Program-made: the position numbers and the translations under genes
Origin: Amblyornis subalaris
Lineage: Eukaryota > Chordata > Aves > Passeriformes > Ptilonorhynchidae
Direction of reading: 5' to 3'
Assembly: GCA_018881555.1 (NCBI GenBank)
Contig: JACAXG010000231.1
Location: 186,001 to 250,000, forward strand
DNA: 64,000 nt
Shown: piece by piece, positions 1-13,200 of the stretch
Layout of the letters: every line of letters begins with the position of its first letter
How positions within the stretch are numbered: the first letter of the stretch is position 1
Notes under the pieces: generated by a model
The model's database searches: none
Told to the model about the DNA's origin: nothing
What the model saw: only the letters and a program-made list of their open reading frames with translations

Positions 1-3000
1 CACTTGCTGCAGGTCTCTGCTTGATAGTTATATTTGGCTTTTGAATTTCAGTTCAAAAAAAATGACACAGGAATTGAATATAGTTGTAAAGAAAAGGAGA
101 TATTACCATGTTGCTTGATCATACAGAAAGCAGCTGAACCCAACGGATCCTCCCTCATATGGAGCTTTGTTACTTTCTGACCTGCCTTTGAACTTGTCTT
201 TCATAGCTGCCTCTCCACCATTTTTTTTACAGGCTAATCAGGCTTGGTGGATGTATATGCAGGAGTTTCCTGGAGTCCTAAAGTATGGTTTTGTCAAATT
301 TTGAATACATCAAATAGGAAGAACAGACAGTGCATAGTGGCATGTCATCATAGCTAATGCTTATGTTACCACATTCACATGAGGGCTGAACATGCAGCTG
401 CTTGAACTGATCACTTCTCTCTAGAGTCATATGGGGAAAACAAACCTTTCTGAAATTCTGTGAGTTTTACATGTTAAAAAGTACAAGCTTATTATTGGGT
501 AGATGACATGAATTTATTTTGCGTTCATGGCATGTCACCTTTTTCCTGGCGCATAAAATAAGTTTCAACATGTATTTAAAGTTTTCCATAAAGGTAGGGA
601 CATGGCTAAAAATAATGTAGCATACAATTCTAAGTTCTAATTTTTCAACATCTGTGAATTGTTGTTATTATTGGAAAAGTGTACAGAGATGAAGTTTGTG
701 TATTTGAGGTTATCGTACCTCTTGGTCTTTCTGGCAGTACAACCCAGAGTCTATGTTGATTTAAAAAGAAAAATCATGAAGCCAGTAGCCTGAGTAAAGG
801 TGAGTTAAAAGAGGTGTATACTTCAAATATTTTTCACCATTGCATGATATTATAGAGTACCTGAAATCTTACTGTACTGTAATTACTCTATGAAAATAGG
901 TTAAAGATAGTATTGAATATAGAATTTGTCATAATGACTTATCATGAAAGAAACAAGAATAATGGCTATAAGCTTTTGAAATAATCCTGCTTTGCTGTGT
1001 ATTCTCTGTTCTTCTATTTGTACTCACTTATGTAACTGTGTGAATGGGTATGAATGTGGCAGGAATGGCTCATGATATGCATATCAGTTCTTGTAACAAG
1101 NAAAAGTGAAAAGTAGGTGGAAGTTCCCTGTTTCTGCAGCAAACTATAACAGTCTGCGGCACACTGTTACTGTCAATGTTGTTTATTCTAAAATACAGGG
1201 CAGGATGCTGTGGTTATCAGGAAATTCCAGCAGTTTTCACAGTTGGACATTTCCCACACGGGTTACAAGGAAACTTCTTAAATTGTTCATGTCTAGACCA
1301 AGCTATAGCAACCAGGTACTGCTGGGAAAAATCTTCTAAATGTCAGTTAGGTCCTCTATGCTCCATCCATTTCTGTCTCATGGTTGAAACATGAGGATGG
1401 CTTTGTCAATAGCAGAGGACTGCAGATGAAGTTGTAACCTTCTGTCTCCCAGCTCCACCCTCCCATCCAACTAGGGCTACTCACAGCTGTGTGCACTGTC
1501 AAGAATAGAAAAATTCACAAAGCATAGCTGCATCCTACCCTGATAGATACTTTTTTCCACAGGGCTGAGAGCTCAGATGCGAATGTGAATTGAGTCATAC
1601 CCTCAAAAATGGAGTGTTTGTGAGGCGAGCTGGGGTCAATGTGGATAAAAGGGCAGATGGTGGTATAAGTTGTTGTTTCTGTTGTGCTGTGGAAGGTCTG
1701 CACCAGCAGAGTATCTGCCTATAAAANGCTTTGCAGAAGTCAAGCAGAATTTCAATAATTTGCACTAACAGCCATCTAGTTCATTGTGGAAAACTGGATG
1801 ATTTCATAAATCAGGAAGAGAAACTGCTTAAGAAGCCATTGGGAATCATGCGTCACCAAAATATACTTAGTTAATTTGCTCTGACAGGCCTGTTGGCGGT
1901 GGTCGTTTATAGTGTTTTAGTGCACTGGAATTTGTTTCACAGGCTGTGACCTTGTTATAGTAGGTGCTGTATAAACGGAGAGCAGCCTGGCAGTCTGTGC
2001 CCGAGCTTTCAGTCAGAGAACAAAACAGGCGGGAGGAAGTGGAAATAGAGAAGACAATGGAGTACAAGGGGACAGTGTTAGTATGCATGCAAAGCAGTGA
2101 TTTCAGCATGCTTTAAGCCTTACTATTCTACAGCTGAATTACTACTTCCTTTGGGGGAGGTGGCAAAAGCTGTGTTCTGATAATACTTCTGGGAAAATTT
2201 TGCTTTAGAAGCCAGAAAATGCCTAACGTATCCCGGAGTGGGAGGTTAAAAGAGTAAAATCACCAGCAACCTGGCATTTTAGTATTCTAGGAGGAGTACA
2301 GTGTGGGTTTTATTCAGTTTAACAAAAAGGAACTGATTCCTGTCTCCTGCTTCTTCAAAAATGATGTGTCCTCTAGGCTGGCATTGGAGAAGGTAAATGT
2401 ACACATGCCTTGCTCAGTGTATATGCTGCCTAAATCCTAGTAGGTAATGCTACTAGCTGTTACTACAAACTTCTGTTTATTATGGAAGCTTTTCTTAATT
2501 GCACTCTGGAGAAACTTGTCTCCATTGCTGCTGTAAAGGCTTCATTACTTGTGTCTCTTTTTGGGGACCAACACCAAATATAGGTAGCCTAAATTCCACA
2601 TAACACATCTCCACCTTGTGTTTTATGTTTAGATGTTTCTGCAGGCTTATGCCACAGATAGTGGTGCAGGAACATAGGTAGAACTTACTCCCTCTGTTGT
2701 AATGTATAATGCCTAAGATAGGTGTTTGGCCCTTGCCTTTAAGCCTCAAATGTTAGGGACCTGAGAATTTTCTTTTCCTCACTAGAGAATGGTAATACAG
2801 AATCTCTGTCTGCACCTGCTGTGCACATGAAGGCCACATTTGCCATCTGTTGAGCTTAGATGTTCATAACCTTTAGTGTCAATTCCAGTGTAACACAGTG
2901 ACAGCCCTCCAGAGAAAACTTTGAGGACATCCTAGACTCACTCAGTTGCAACATGGAAAGCTAGGAATGTTGCCTGGCCCATGGGGCTTACTGACCTCAC

Positions 3001-6000
3001 CTGCCCCTAAAANGTTGTTGTGAGACTGGTGCTGATAAGAAGAAAGGAGGCATTGAAGAAGCTTGACCTCTTTGCTGCTGGGTAGGCAGGCTGTATGGAT
3101 AGCCTGAACTCAGAGAAATAGAGTTCTGGGTCTTGAAGACATCCTGTGCTTTGGTGTACTTGCATGATCTTCAGCCTCAGGAGATCATAGAATTCAGGCA
3201 GGGAGGATTTTAAAGACTCATCCAGACCACTGAGAAGCTTTGTGTGCATGACTGAATGGCACAGAGACACACAGGTTTCTGTTCAGTAAAGGTATGGTCA
3301 TCCTATATAAATGTATTAATTCATAGCTTGTTACTTGGTACTGTAAACTCTGTGAAATACTCTACATAATACCATGAAATGTTTTCACTTAGCAGTAGGA
3401 GACTCAGGGCCATCTCTTTCTGGTAAAGCTGTGTTAAGATACTAATAAGCTTCCCTGCATTTGAGATCCTTGTGGGGTTGGGATGGTTGGGATGAATGAA
3501 ATGGCAATACATGTTGCTTTACTTTATAGACTGTCTAAGGGATATCATTGAATGTAACTTTCCTAAACCCTTTGATGTATTATTGTGCTCACTGTGGTAG
3601 TGAAGGATAGCTCATGCCCNTTATTGCAGAGAAATTTAATGCAAAATACTTTTGTCTCATAGATGAGAAAAACATATAAATCAACTGGATATAGTGAAGG
3701 TTTTGTTCTCTAATTAAGTCATCCTTTATCATGTTTTTACACAAATAAAACATTTTTATTTTCATTCAGGCTAGTGATTTATGGGTTTGGCACCCTGTAC
3801 TGATGTTGAAGGAGCTCTGAGATGTTCATTGTTAGGCTCAAACGATTTCAATAATTCCGTTGCTTTCTGTCTCCATGTGTAATTTTCGGCAAAGATTTAC
3901 AGTTATGCACCCCATGGATCCTCATATTAAATTGTCTCATCTGCAAAAACAGATATAAATGAGTCCCTTGCCTATTTCTTCATAGTTACACAGCCTGCAT
4001 ATGGCCAACACGCAAGAATACTCATGCCTATTGATGTAAGAGCCAAGTCAAGTTATTGCCACTGTCTGTAGGTGCACTTTCTGTACAGTTGTTTTTAGGA
4101 TAGCATTATCCTTGCTTAATTTTGTCTTTTAATCTGTCTTAGAAAGCTGTGAAAAGCAGATAGGAGATCTGTGTTGCAGAAGCATTTGCAGAGAGTGCGA
4201 AGTTATGTTAGCNCAGAAGGCCAACATCTTTCTCAAGTACACTTGATTAATTTTTTTTATGGTCAACTTCAATAGTCACCATATGTTGACCATAGTTTGT
4301 GAACAAATTGGGTTTTGAAACCACTTGGGAGTTACTGTTTAAAAGCTAGTTTAAATTTTAAAAAACAAAAAGTGTTTCCTTAAAGACACAGTTTTGAAAT
4401 GTAGGATAAAACAGAATGTTATTTGTAGCTTTCTAAATCAAACATGATCAATTTTCTGTTACTATAAAAAAAAGTAAACCACTCATTTTGGAAATTCCAA
4501 TTCTCAAAACTCAGCCTGTTACACAAAGATTGGTTCTTATGGACTCACGTGTCATCCAAATAGAGGCATGCAGAGCCCACAGCTAGATTAGCTGGATTAT
4601 TCTTTCTTTGTAGTATTTTTGTATCTTAGATAGTTTGGAGATGTGTAAATCCTGTGTTTTTTTCTGTAACCTCTTTTCAGTGTTTTGTGGTAAGTGACTA
4701 AAACAATTACTGTTTTATCTAGAAAATAAGCATATACAGGCTGGGAAAGATACAAGGATAACTGTAGCAGAAGCAGGGTTGTAGTAGATGGAACAAAGCC
4801 TTTTTTCTTCTTTTTTTGACCAAGCTACAACGAATTAAAAAGTACAAAGGACTTTCTGAAACTTCTAAAATTTTGATGAAGTTTCAAATTACTCTTTTCT
4901 GAGTTTGTTTCTTTATGCAAAATCACTGTTTCCCTGCTTTGTCTGGTTTAAATCAGAATTCTCTGTGCATTAGTAAGTGTTGTTTTTCTGTGCACATCAC
5001 TTGTGATTTGAACATATTTGCTTTTGTCTGAAGTGTATGAAATAGTGGGCAGAGAAATTCGTCTTCCCAGAATTGAATTCAGGCTCTAGTAGGTGTGGAG
5101 TTTTTGTTTGCTTGTGGTTGGTTTTTATGTTTTCTGGGGNTTTTTTTGTTGTTGTTTTTGGGGGTTTTTTGTTTGTTTTTGTTTTTTTGCAATCCTTCAA
5201 ATTGCAATCCACCTTCTTTCTTGTTCATGTTGCTGGACACAAAAAAAGAAGCTCAAATACAGCTCTGATTATGACCTTTGCATGACTTCATAAACAGGTT
5301 TGTCTCCAATCTGAGAAGGTGGTTATGGTAGGCCTACAAATTAAATGTTGAGGGGAAAGTGTCTTCTTTTTGATCACTGGTTATATCAGTGGTGGATTAA
5401 CAGTTTGATATTTTAAAAATGTGAATTGGAAATGTTTGATTAGTTGAGTTAGTGCTGGAGTGCTGTTTACAATTTTTTAAGTGTTTAATTTTCTGTACAT
5501 TAATTTGTCTAATTATAGAATCAGAAAAGGGGTGCCATTTAATTTTGCAATATGTAAGTTAATCATATAACAATATTAGAGGTGTTCCTTTGGAAAGATA
5601 AAGTTTATTACTAATTGAAAAAGTAAAAAATACCTTTCACATTTTCTGTGATTTTTTTTCACACATCAGCCACTGAAATTTTCAAGATTCGTGGGAATAG
5701 GAAAGTAGTTTAGNTAGTAATTTTTTTGCTTCCCCTTTGCTGTTCTTATACTTGTCTAATTATAAAAAGAAACTCTTGTTATTGCCCTAAATTATTCTTA
5801 TAATGGAATAATTTTTGTTTTGTTTGAACATCATGAAAGTACGTACTAATTTTCAATTAATGGCATAAACTTAATGGCTTTGGGTTCTTCAATACAGTCA
5901 AAGATACTTGATCTTACCATCGCTTCACAGTTACTTTTCACAGTCAACCATGCATTACAAGCTGCCTTCAGTTGTGAAAAAGCATCTATTATGTCCTTTT

Positions 6001-9000
6001 GGGAAAGTGAACTGTTCTCTGTTGCTCTGCTTTGTTGCTCTGCTTAAAACCATCATGTCCTGTGTGTGTGCAAAAAAATGGGGTGGGGGTAAGGCTAGAC
6101 ACCAAGGAGTCACTATATATAGTAGGAGTTTTTTCTTTCCACTGCTTAAAAAGATAAGTAGCTGAAAGAGAATCAAGTGTTGTTTCTCTATAAATTGTGT
6201 GCCAGCAGGTTTATCACTAAATGCTGTAGGTTATGTTGAGTGGAATAATCTAGAGGAAGAAAGGGAGGCTAAAATAACAGAGCGGTAGGACTATTTTGAC
6301 TCCACAATCAAACCCTCCTTGACTTTTGCCCTTTGGGTGGAAAGTGCTTATGTTACAAAACAACATGAGGTCAACCTTTGGCTTCTGCTGTTAGTTTCTT
6401 TCTTGCTGATCTACACTGAGGGAGTAGTTACCTCCTGTTCTTTGCTTTTGTGTTAAAAGTATGTGCTTTTACTGTTTGGGCAATAAGAATAGCAGTTGTT
6501 TTTCCTACAGAGTGTAAGAAGAATTGCTGAATTGAAGAATGAAAGATTGCCTAGNTGGCATTGAAGAGCCATCCATGCCTAGGCTCAGATACCCTGAAAA
6601 ACACCGGAGCATCCACTTTTAAATATCTCATTCCCTCAAAGGCAGTGTACAGTGTTAGGAGTATTTTTACAGTTATGAAGTTAGTATATAAAGAAAATCA
6701 GTTTAGGTGCACCCAATTGATCTGATAGCACTCTAGGAAAATTCTGCTGAGTTCTTTTAGAAAGATAAATCATACCTGGTCTAGTCAGCTTTTTTTCTGA
6801 ACTATTCCCATCTTAGGATGACAACTGCTTGATTAGTGATCCAGTGATAGACCCACGATGTGGAGAGGTGTGGGAGCCTGAGTGTATTATTTAATGGCTT
6901 TGGTACAGTGGAGGAGGCCCCTGTCAGGAAGCAATAAAGTAGTTATTAGGTAACGACTGTGGAGGCACCACATAGAAGGTTAAATTGATATGTGTAAATC
7001 ACTGACTTCAAGATGCTGAAGCTGCCTCTTGGTGCCCATCTTTTTTTTACACAAGTGGGGATCAAATAGTTACTGTTTTGATAAATGGTATGTAGCTAAC
7101 CTACATTAAAGACCTTAAGGGAGTTGAGCTCTTAAATTCCTTTGAAACGTAATGGAATTTGGGCGCCAACTGCTCTTTCTTTTTTAAAAAAGTCACTGGC
7201 TCATTTGCTTTTATTAAACTGCATTTTAAGAATTGTGCAAAGCCTTTGATATGTTCTGTCGCAGTTTGAAAGTAGCACGGGCACAGGGTATAAGGACATC
7301 TGACTTCAAGGGGTGTTGGCAGCAGCAGAAACCAATGCAAACCAACCGGAATTGTTGATGGCTTTCTACTGTTGTGTCTAATGAGTGGTGCGTAATACTG
7401 ATGGCAGTTTTTGGAGGTCTCTTCTCAGGCTGTATTGGATCATTTGAACAGAAATGTTTCATGTTGGCTGGTTGGTTGGTATCCATAAATGTTACTGAAA
7501 ATAATGTATTTTAAAAGTGAAAAAAGTCTGTAGTTTGTTGGAGGTCCAACTCCTGCCTTGTATGCGATCCCAAAGGCAGCAAAATCTATAGGAACATGCC
7601 TGAGTAGCTTTCACTTGCTTATGTACCTTGTCTACTATATAACTGTATCTTAAAATATATAGCTGTTACACATGCTAAATGTTAGCAAATCTAGTGGGAT
7701 TCTTATTATTACTCAAATTCAGAATAGATTAAACAAATCCCCTTAACACTGTTGAATTGAAGTCTCAGTCCACTTGTGTAGTATGAAGTATTAGGCTATC
7801 TATAAACATTTCTACATACAGTACATAGATAAGAGTGGATNTATTTGTAAGTAAAATAGATATAGATAGAAACAAGATGTTACAGGGCTCTGTTAGCTGC
7901 AACTTCACAAACAAAACCTGAGATATTTTTTTAGGAATGTATGATTGTTTCCACTTTGGAGGCTTGAGATGCCTTTTCCTTGTTTGTAAAAATCAATGTT
8001 TTGTATATGGGGTCTGTTTATGGGAGTTAAACCCAAGAAATTGTCTTCCTTCAAACTAGTTCTACGGGAAGGTGGGCTGCAATTTGGTTGTCCTCTCATT
8101 TTTCACATGACAGTGCTGCAACATGAGTACAAACTCAAGTATTTATGGGGAACTGATAGGTTTTTTTTGTCTGGGTTTACAGCTTCCAGTGTAGTTTATC
8201 CTATTCCAGTGATACAAAACAGATTTTAGTTGGTGTTCCTTCCAAAAACATTTGTAACATAATGTGAATTTTTACATTGCAGTCTGAAATATTCGCCTTT
8301 CCATTTGCAGTGGAGACCATTAGNGGGTTTTTCTTGGCCACACCCAGGGCTCTTCTGAGCAGTGCTGAATTATACAATCATTAAGAACGCAAAACAAACT
8401 CTTCAAATCTTAGACATCTGTCAGGCTTTACAAAAAAATCTTGGAAACTGTGCAGCATTGTGACAATATGTGAGTAAAACAGAAAACTATTGCAGTCTGC
8501 ATTTCTTAAGAGATACTGGGAATTAAGTCTCTGAATAGGCTTGCAGTTAATCTTGTGTACCCTGCTGCCCAAATGGGTGATCACCAGGGGAACGGACTTG
8601 CTTTTGTTTGTGAAGGTATGTGCAAGAAATGCACAGTAAATGTTTGTATAACGTATCATGTAAAAAGATGCAATGAAAATGATACTGAATCAGGTGTAAT
8701 TTTTGCTAGTATTTTTTAAATGTGTAAATGCAAATTTTGCAAGTCTTCGGTTATAGATTCAAATTTAAATTTGAAAGTCAAGCTGTAAAGTTAAAACAGG
8801 AAAAGTACCTTAATCAGAGTTATGCAAACCTGTATAATCAGCATGAAAATATTTTTGTACTGCCACATGTGATATATCATTGCTTTGCTGTATAAACACA
8901 ATTAAAGAGTGCCTTGGGGACTTCCTCAACAAGAGATTAAACAGTGAAACAAGACCAGCAATTCTAACACTGCATCTGATGACTTGATCAATCCAGACAG

Positions 9001-9467
9001 GCTTTCATTCCCAAAGATTTCTATTCCCTGAAATATGCTTTGTAAGAGTTCACAAACGCAATTGTCCAATGGATCACAAACAGTCATTCGTATTCTGCCT
9101 GTCAGTGAAAGAAAGAATATGTAACCTTTTCACAGATAAGCATAATTTTCTCTCCCTCTTCCCCCTCTTTTTTTTCCTGTCAGAGATTAGCAACAATTTA
9201 GACTTGTGAGTGGAGCTAATTGCTGAATGCTGTCTAAACTGCTTCAGACAAAATGACCTTGCTTAGCAAAAAACTACCACTTAAATTCTTAAGTCAACCC
9301 CACTTGTTTTGTCTGAAATAAGTTAAGGAAGCAGATCATAGGCTGGTGTGAGAAAGTGGACATTTCTGGTCAGGAGNGTTGAGGTGAGTAGCTGCAAGCC
9401 CTTCAGGGAACACCAGCTTTCTTTACTGAAATAGTGGCTTGCTGAGCATGTATCAGGTAAATTCCAC
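1..9467. other. AT-rich non-coding stretch, no gene recognised
   Basis: No repeat family or gene is recognised here. Open frames are short (under about 90 codons), overlap on both strands and have low-complexity or stop-flanked contexts, as expected by chance. It contains a T/G-rich low-complexity block near 5.1 kb, a 10-base inverted repeat at 4258-4294, and three places where a good 3' splice site is followed closely by a good 5' splice site (738-799, 2318-2392, 4681-4689), described as findings. Most likely intron or intergenic DNA. Confidence 0.6.
5098..5190. repeat. T/G-rich low-complexity tract
   Basis: A stretch made almost only of T and G, with runs of up to eight T and five G and one N at 5140. 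It produces the odd Phe/Gly/Val-rich open frames on the plus strand and the Lys/Asn/Thr-rich frame on the minus strand, which are therefore not genes. The tract could be an eroded poly-A-like or simple repeat read from the other strand. Confidence 0.6.
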
Positions 9468-10287
9468 AGAACTTGATCTGGACAGGCTAGATTGATGGGC
9501 TGAGGCCAGTTGTATGAGGTTCAGCAAGGCAAGGTGCTGGGTCCTGCACTTGGTTCACAACAACCCCAGGCAGCTCTACAGGCTGGGGGAAGAGTGGCTG
9601 GGAAGCTGCCCCATGGAAAAGGACCTGGGGGTGCTGGTCAACTGCGGGCTGAACGTGAGCCAGTGTGTGCCCAGGTGGCCAAGAAGGCCAACGGCACTCT
9701 GGCTTGTATCAGAAACGATGTGGTCAGCAGGACCAGGGCAATGATTGTCCCCCTGTACTTGGCACTGGTGAGGCCACACCTCGAATCCTGTGTCCAGTTT
9801 TGGGTCCCTCTCTACAAGAAAGGCATTGAGTTGCTGGAGTGTGTCCAGAGAAGGGCAGCAGAGCTGGGAAGGGTCTGGAGTACAAGTCTGGTGAGGAGCA
9901 GCTGAGGAAGCTGGGCTAAAGCCTAGAAAAAGGAGCCTCATGAAGGACCTAATCTCTTACAACTACCTGAAAAGAAGGTTTTAGCAAGGTGGGGGTTGGT
10001 CTCTTCTCACAAGTAACAAGGGATAGGACAAGAGGAAATGGCCTCAAATTGTGCCCAAGGGAGGCTAAGATTGGATATTAGGAAAAAGTTCTTCAGTGAA
10101 AGGATTTTCACTGAATCAGGCTGTCCAGAAAAGTGATCGAGTCACTATCCCTTGAGGTGCTTAAAGGACACGTAAGTGTGGCACTTGGGGACCTGGTTTA
10201 GTGATGGACTTGGCTGTGCTAGGTGAATAGTTGGATTGGATGATCTTAAAGACTTTTTCCAGCATAAATTATTTGATGATTCTTGGA
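9468..10287 (+). mobile_element. CR1 LINE, 3' portion (5'-truncated)
   Basis: This is a 5'-truncated copy of the avian non-LTR retrotransposon CR1 in plus orientation. Recognisable stretches in order are the 'GGACAGGCTAGA...ATGAGGTTCAGCAAGG' part, the 'GGTCCTGCACTTGG' part, 'AAGGACCTGGGGGTGCTGGT', 'AAGAAGGCCAACGGC', 'CTGGTGAGGCCACACCT', 'TCCTGTGTCCAGTTTTGGG' and the 3' end 'TTGGATTGGATGATCTTA' followed by 'TTCCAGCATAAAT' and 'TGATGATTCTT'. The reverse transcriptase proper is missing; only the extreme end of the second reading frame and the 3' UTR remain. The 131-codon open frame at 9510-9905 and the minus-strand 121-codon frame at 9576-9941 lie inside it and are not host genes. Boundaries are approximate, and no clear target-site duplication was found, as is usual for CR1. 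Confidence 0.92.
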
Positions 10288-13200
10288 GGACAAGAAAAAT
10301 TCCATTTAGTTAACATAGTTTTAATGCAGGCTGTGTTTTGGATTATAAAATTATTTTCAAAAAATTCCAGATGATTAAAATATTTTGTGAAAGAAAACTT
10401 TCTTTTTGGCTTGAATTGTTTTGATTGTCATCCTTCTATCACAGCAAAAATATTAGAATTCCATTCATATGCCAGATCCTAGAATGCATGCTACAGCATA
10501 CTGCTCAAAGTCATTGCCTTGGGTTGGATTCAGTCTTACCATGAACAGAAGGCAGGTATCATATTTTCAATAAATTGTTTGGGTCTCCAAAATACGCCCC
10601 ACCTTTGTCCATTCTTGTTTATAATTTTGAGAAGGCTAGTCAATGACACTGGAATATTTTATGAGATTTGCATATTTTGCAAATGTAGAGATGCTTATGT
10701 AATTATATGTCTCTTTGTATGTCGTGTGCAGAGAACAGATCCTCTTTCAATCATTACAGTGGTCATATGCAGCTATTTTTGAAGAGCTTTCTCNTCTGTT
10801 ACTTCCTTACTTAGTCCAAGCTACTGGAAACAGTTGGTTGTGAAAATACAGTCATTGTAATGGGCTCTGAATTCCAATACCTAACCAACCTGATAAGTAG
10901 ACTGTGAGAACTGTTTACAGCTATTGGCTCTTAGTGAACAGCACTCACAGCTTTACAGCTCTATAGGTACCTTCTTATCCTTCTCCATGCTGCACCTAAT
11001 GTGCAGTGATTCTCTGAAGTAAGTTTTATTAACAATTCAGTTGTCCTTCTGCTACCCAGAGATTTCCTTTAAAGCAATAATATTCCTAGTGGCCTAATTC
11101 AAATGGCTACCCAAAGGATCAAAAATCCTAATTAGTTGGTTGTGAAGATTGCCTAGTTTCGGAAGCGGAGTTTACACATTTTCAAAACTAAATCCAGATG
11201 AAAAATATTGTCTTTTTAATCGCCTTCATAGGCTCATAAGAGAGAAGTGTATTCAAGAGAGTAAGAAGTAGGAGTGGTGTCATTAAAAGCCTGTTCTTTT
11301 ACCATTCCTCAGCTTCAGTGCAGATGATAGGAACTGGTGAGTTGAAACTGTAAGGCATGAACTAAAATGAAAGTTTCAAAAGAAAAATATACAGACATGG
11401 TATATATTTACTTACTTGATTCCAAAAATGTAACTTTAATTCAGAAATATTGTACTGTTACATCCNAAGACTTCAACAGTACTGCAAAGTGATGAAATGT
11501 TTCAGATTTTTGCTAACTGTCCAGGAATATTCAGTAGCTAAAAAATAAATAAAAAATGGTAAGGAAAGGAAATGGATTTTAAACCCCATTTAAAATTAAA
11601 CCTGTGTTTATTAGTATCAATCCATAATAGTAATACTTGTATTTGAGTATACTGTTACCAACAGGGAACATTCGGTCTATTTGGACATGTGNGATCCAGG
11701 CAGCTGCGCTGCCTTAGACATTCTTAAATAGTTAATAAACTGGTACTCCTAAACCTGACTTACTTATTATCATGAACATAAAATCCCACAAAAGAAAGCC
11801 AGATGTTTTGGGAAAACAGTTTGGTTTCAGGGTTTTGAGCTGTGTATCATGCTTTTCATTATAAGATTTCCTATTCCCAGTATCTGTACTTTTTATGTCT
11901 TCTGATAAGGCTTCCAAAAATTCTTGCAGATCACCCATTCCCCACATAAATGAGTTGAATGAAAATTGTGAGGAATAAAATGTGTGTGGTTCAAATGCTT
12001 GCTCCAAGAGCTAGTGTGTTTTCAAGAGTAAAGTGAGTTTTGGGCTTTTTTTCAGAAAGAGCAGAGTTGGTTTTAAGGGCTTTTGCAAATCTTGTTCAGA
12101 TCAAATCCCAGAAAGTAAGCTTGCGAAGTTTCAATCTTCAGAACANTGTTACAAATGTGTCCTGTACCAAATCCTACTCCATCTGATTGAACTACGTGAC
12201 TCTTCTTGTTCTCTGTTCCATTTTTACATTGTTTTCATTCTGTCTCTGAAAAATTCCATGAACTTCAGTTTGTTTGTGCTTCCTTTAATATATATCATCC
12301 TCTCCTCACTGGCAGTGTTTAATGTCTTAAGTTTTGCTCCTCTGTTGAAATCTCTCTTGCATTTCAAATTTTGTGTTCATGTACGTTGAATGGTGACTCT
12401 CATTGAAATTCCATTTTCAAGCGTATTTGTGTGTGGAAGCTCAGACTGGCATATTCATTTAATTATGAGTACATCACAAGAAAGTTGATCGTTCATCTTG
12501 GGCATTGTATTTTCCCAAACTGGATTCCATTAGAAAGAGTTTTCTAATGCTTAAAATGCTTGTCTGTTTTCATGTAGGGTTTCAGACGTTTGTGTAGAAT
12601 GAAAGTAAGCAGCTCTGGTAGTGTAACTGTAGGCATTTAGTTGTCTCATAATTAATTGATCCATCTCATCAGTGACAACTGTTGCCTGAATTGTTAGATT
12701 TGTAGTTCCTGTATAACATTTCATTACATTTTATCTGTCCATATTGTAATTAAATGGGACTTGCTAAAGAGTTTGGAGGTCAAAATTATAACAGAAAGTA
12801 AGTAGTCACGGCCAAGTAGAAAGTAATTTTGTTTTAGGAAGTAGTCTTATTGGTTATAGATAATGACTGTCTAAAGATCAAGAAAAAGGAAGAATGGAAG
12901 AGNAGGCATGGATGTGAGAAGCAATATGCACAGCAAATTTTTAAGGGGAAGCTTAGTTACATTCAGACCATGACTTGATCCTGGAGATATCCTGAAATGC
13001 TGTATTTCATCTGGCCTAGGTTAATAAAGCAGCTGTGAATTATGCACCTTCACAGATTATTTTCTGAGACAAGTAATAGAACTGTTGCATACNAGTTTGG
13101 TACCAGGCAAGGAGAGAAGGAGAAAAAAAGTCCAAGTATGTAGAAAAAGCAAGTCATTTGAAACTTGGGTAGCTACAGTCTTTTCTCCTCAANCTGCAAT

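Noticed and set aside
9510..9905. 131-codon plus-strand open frame
   Set aside because: It lies wholly inside the CR1 copy and reflects its degenerate sequence.
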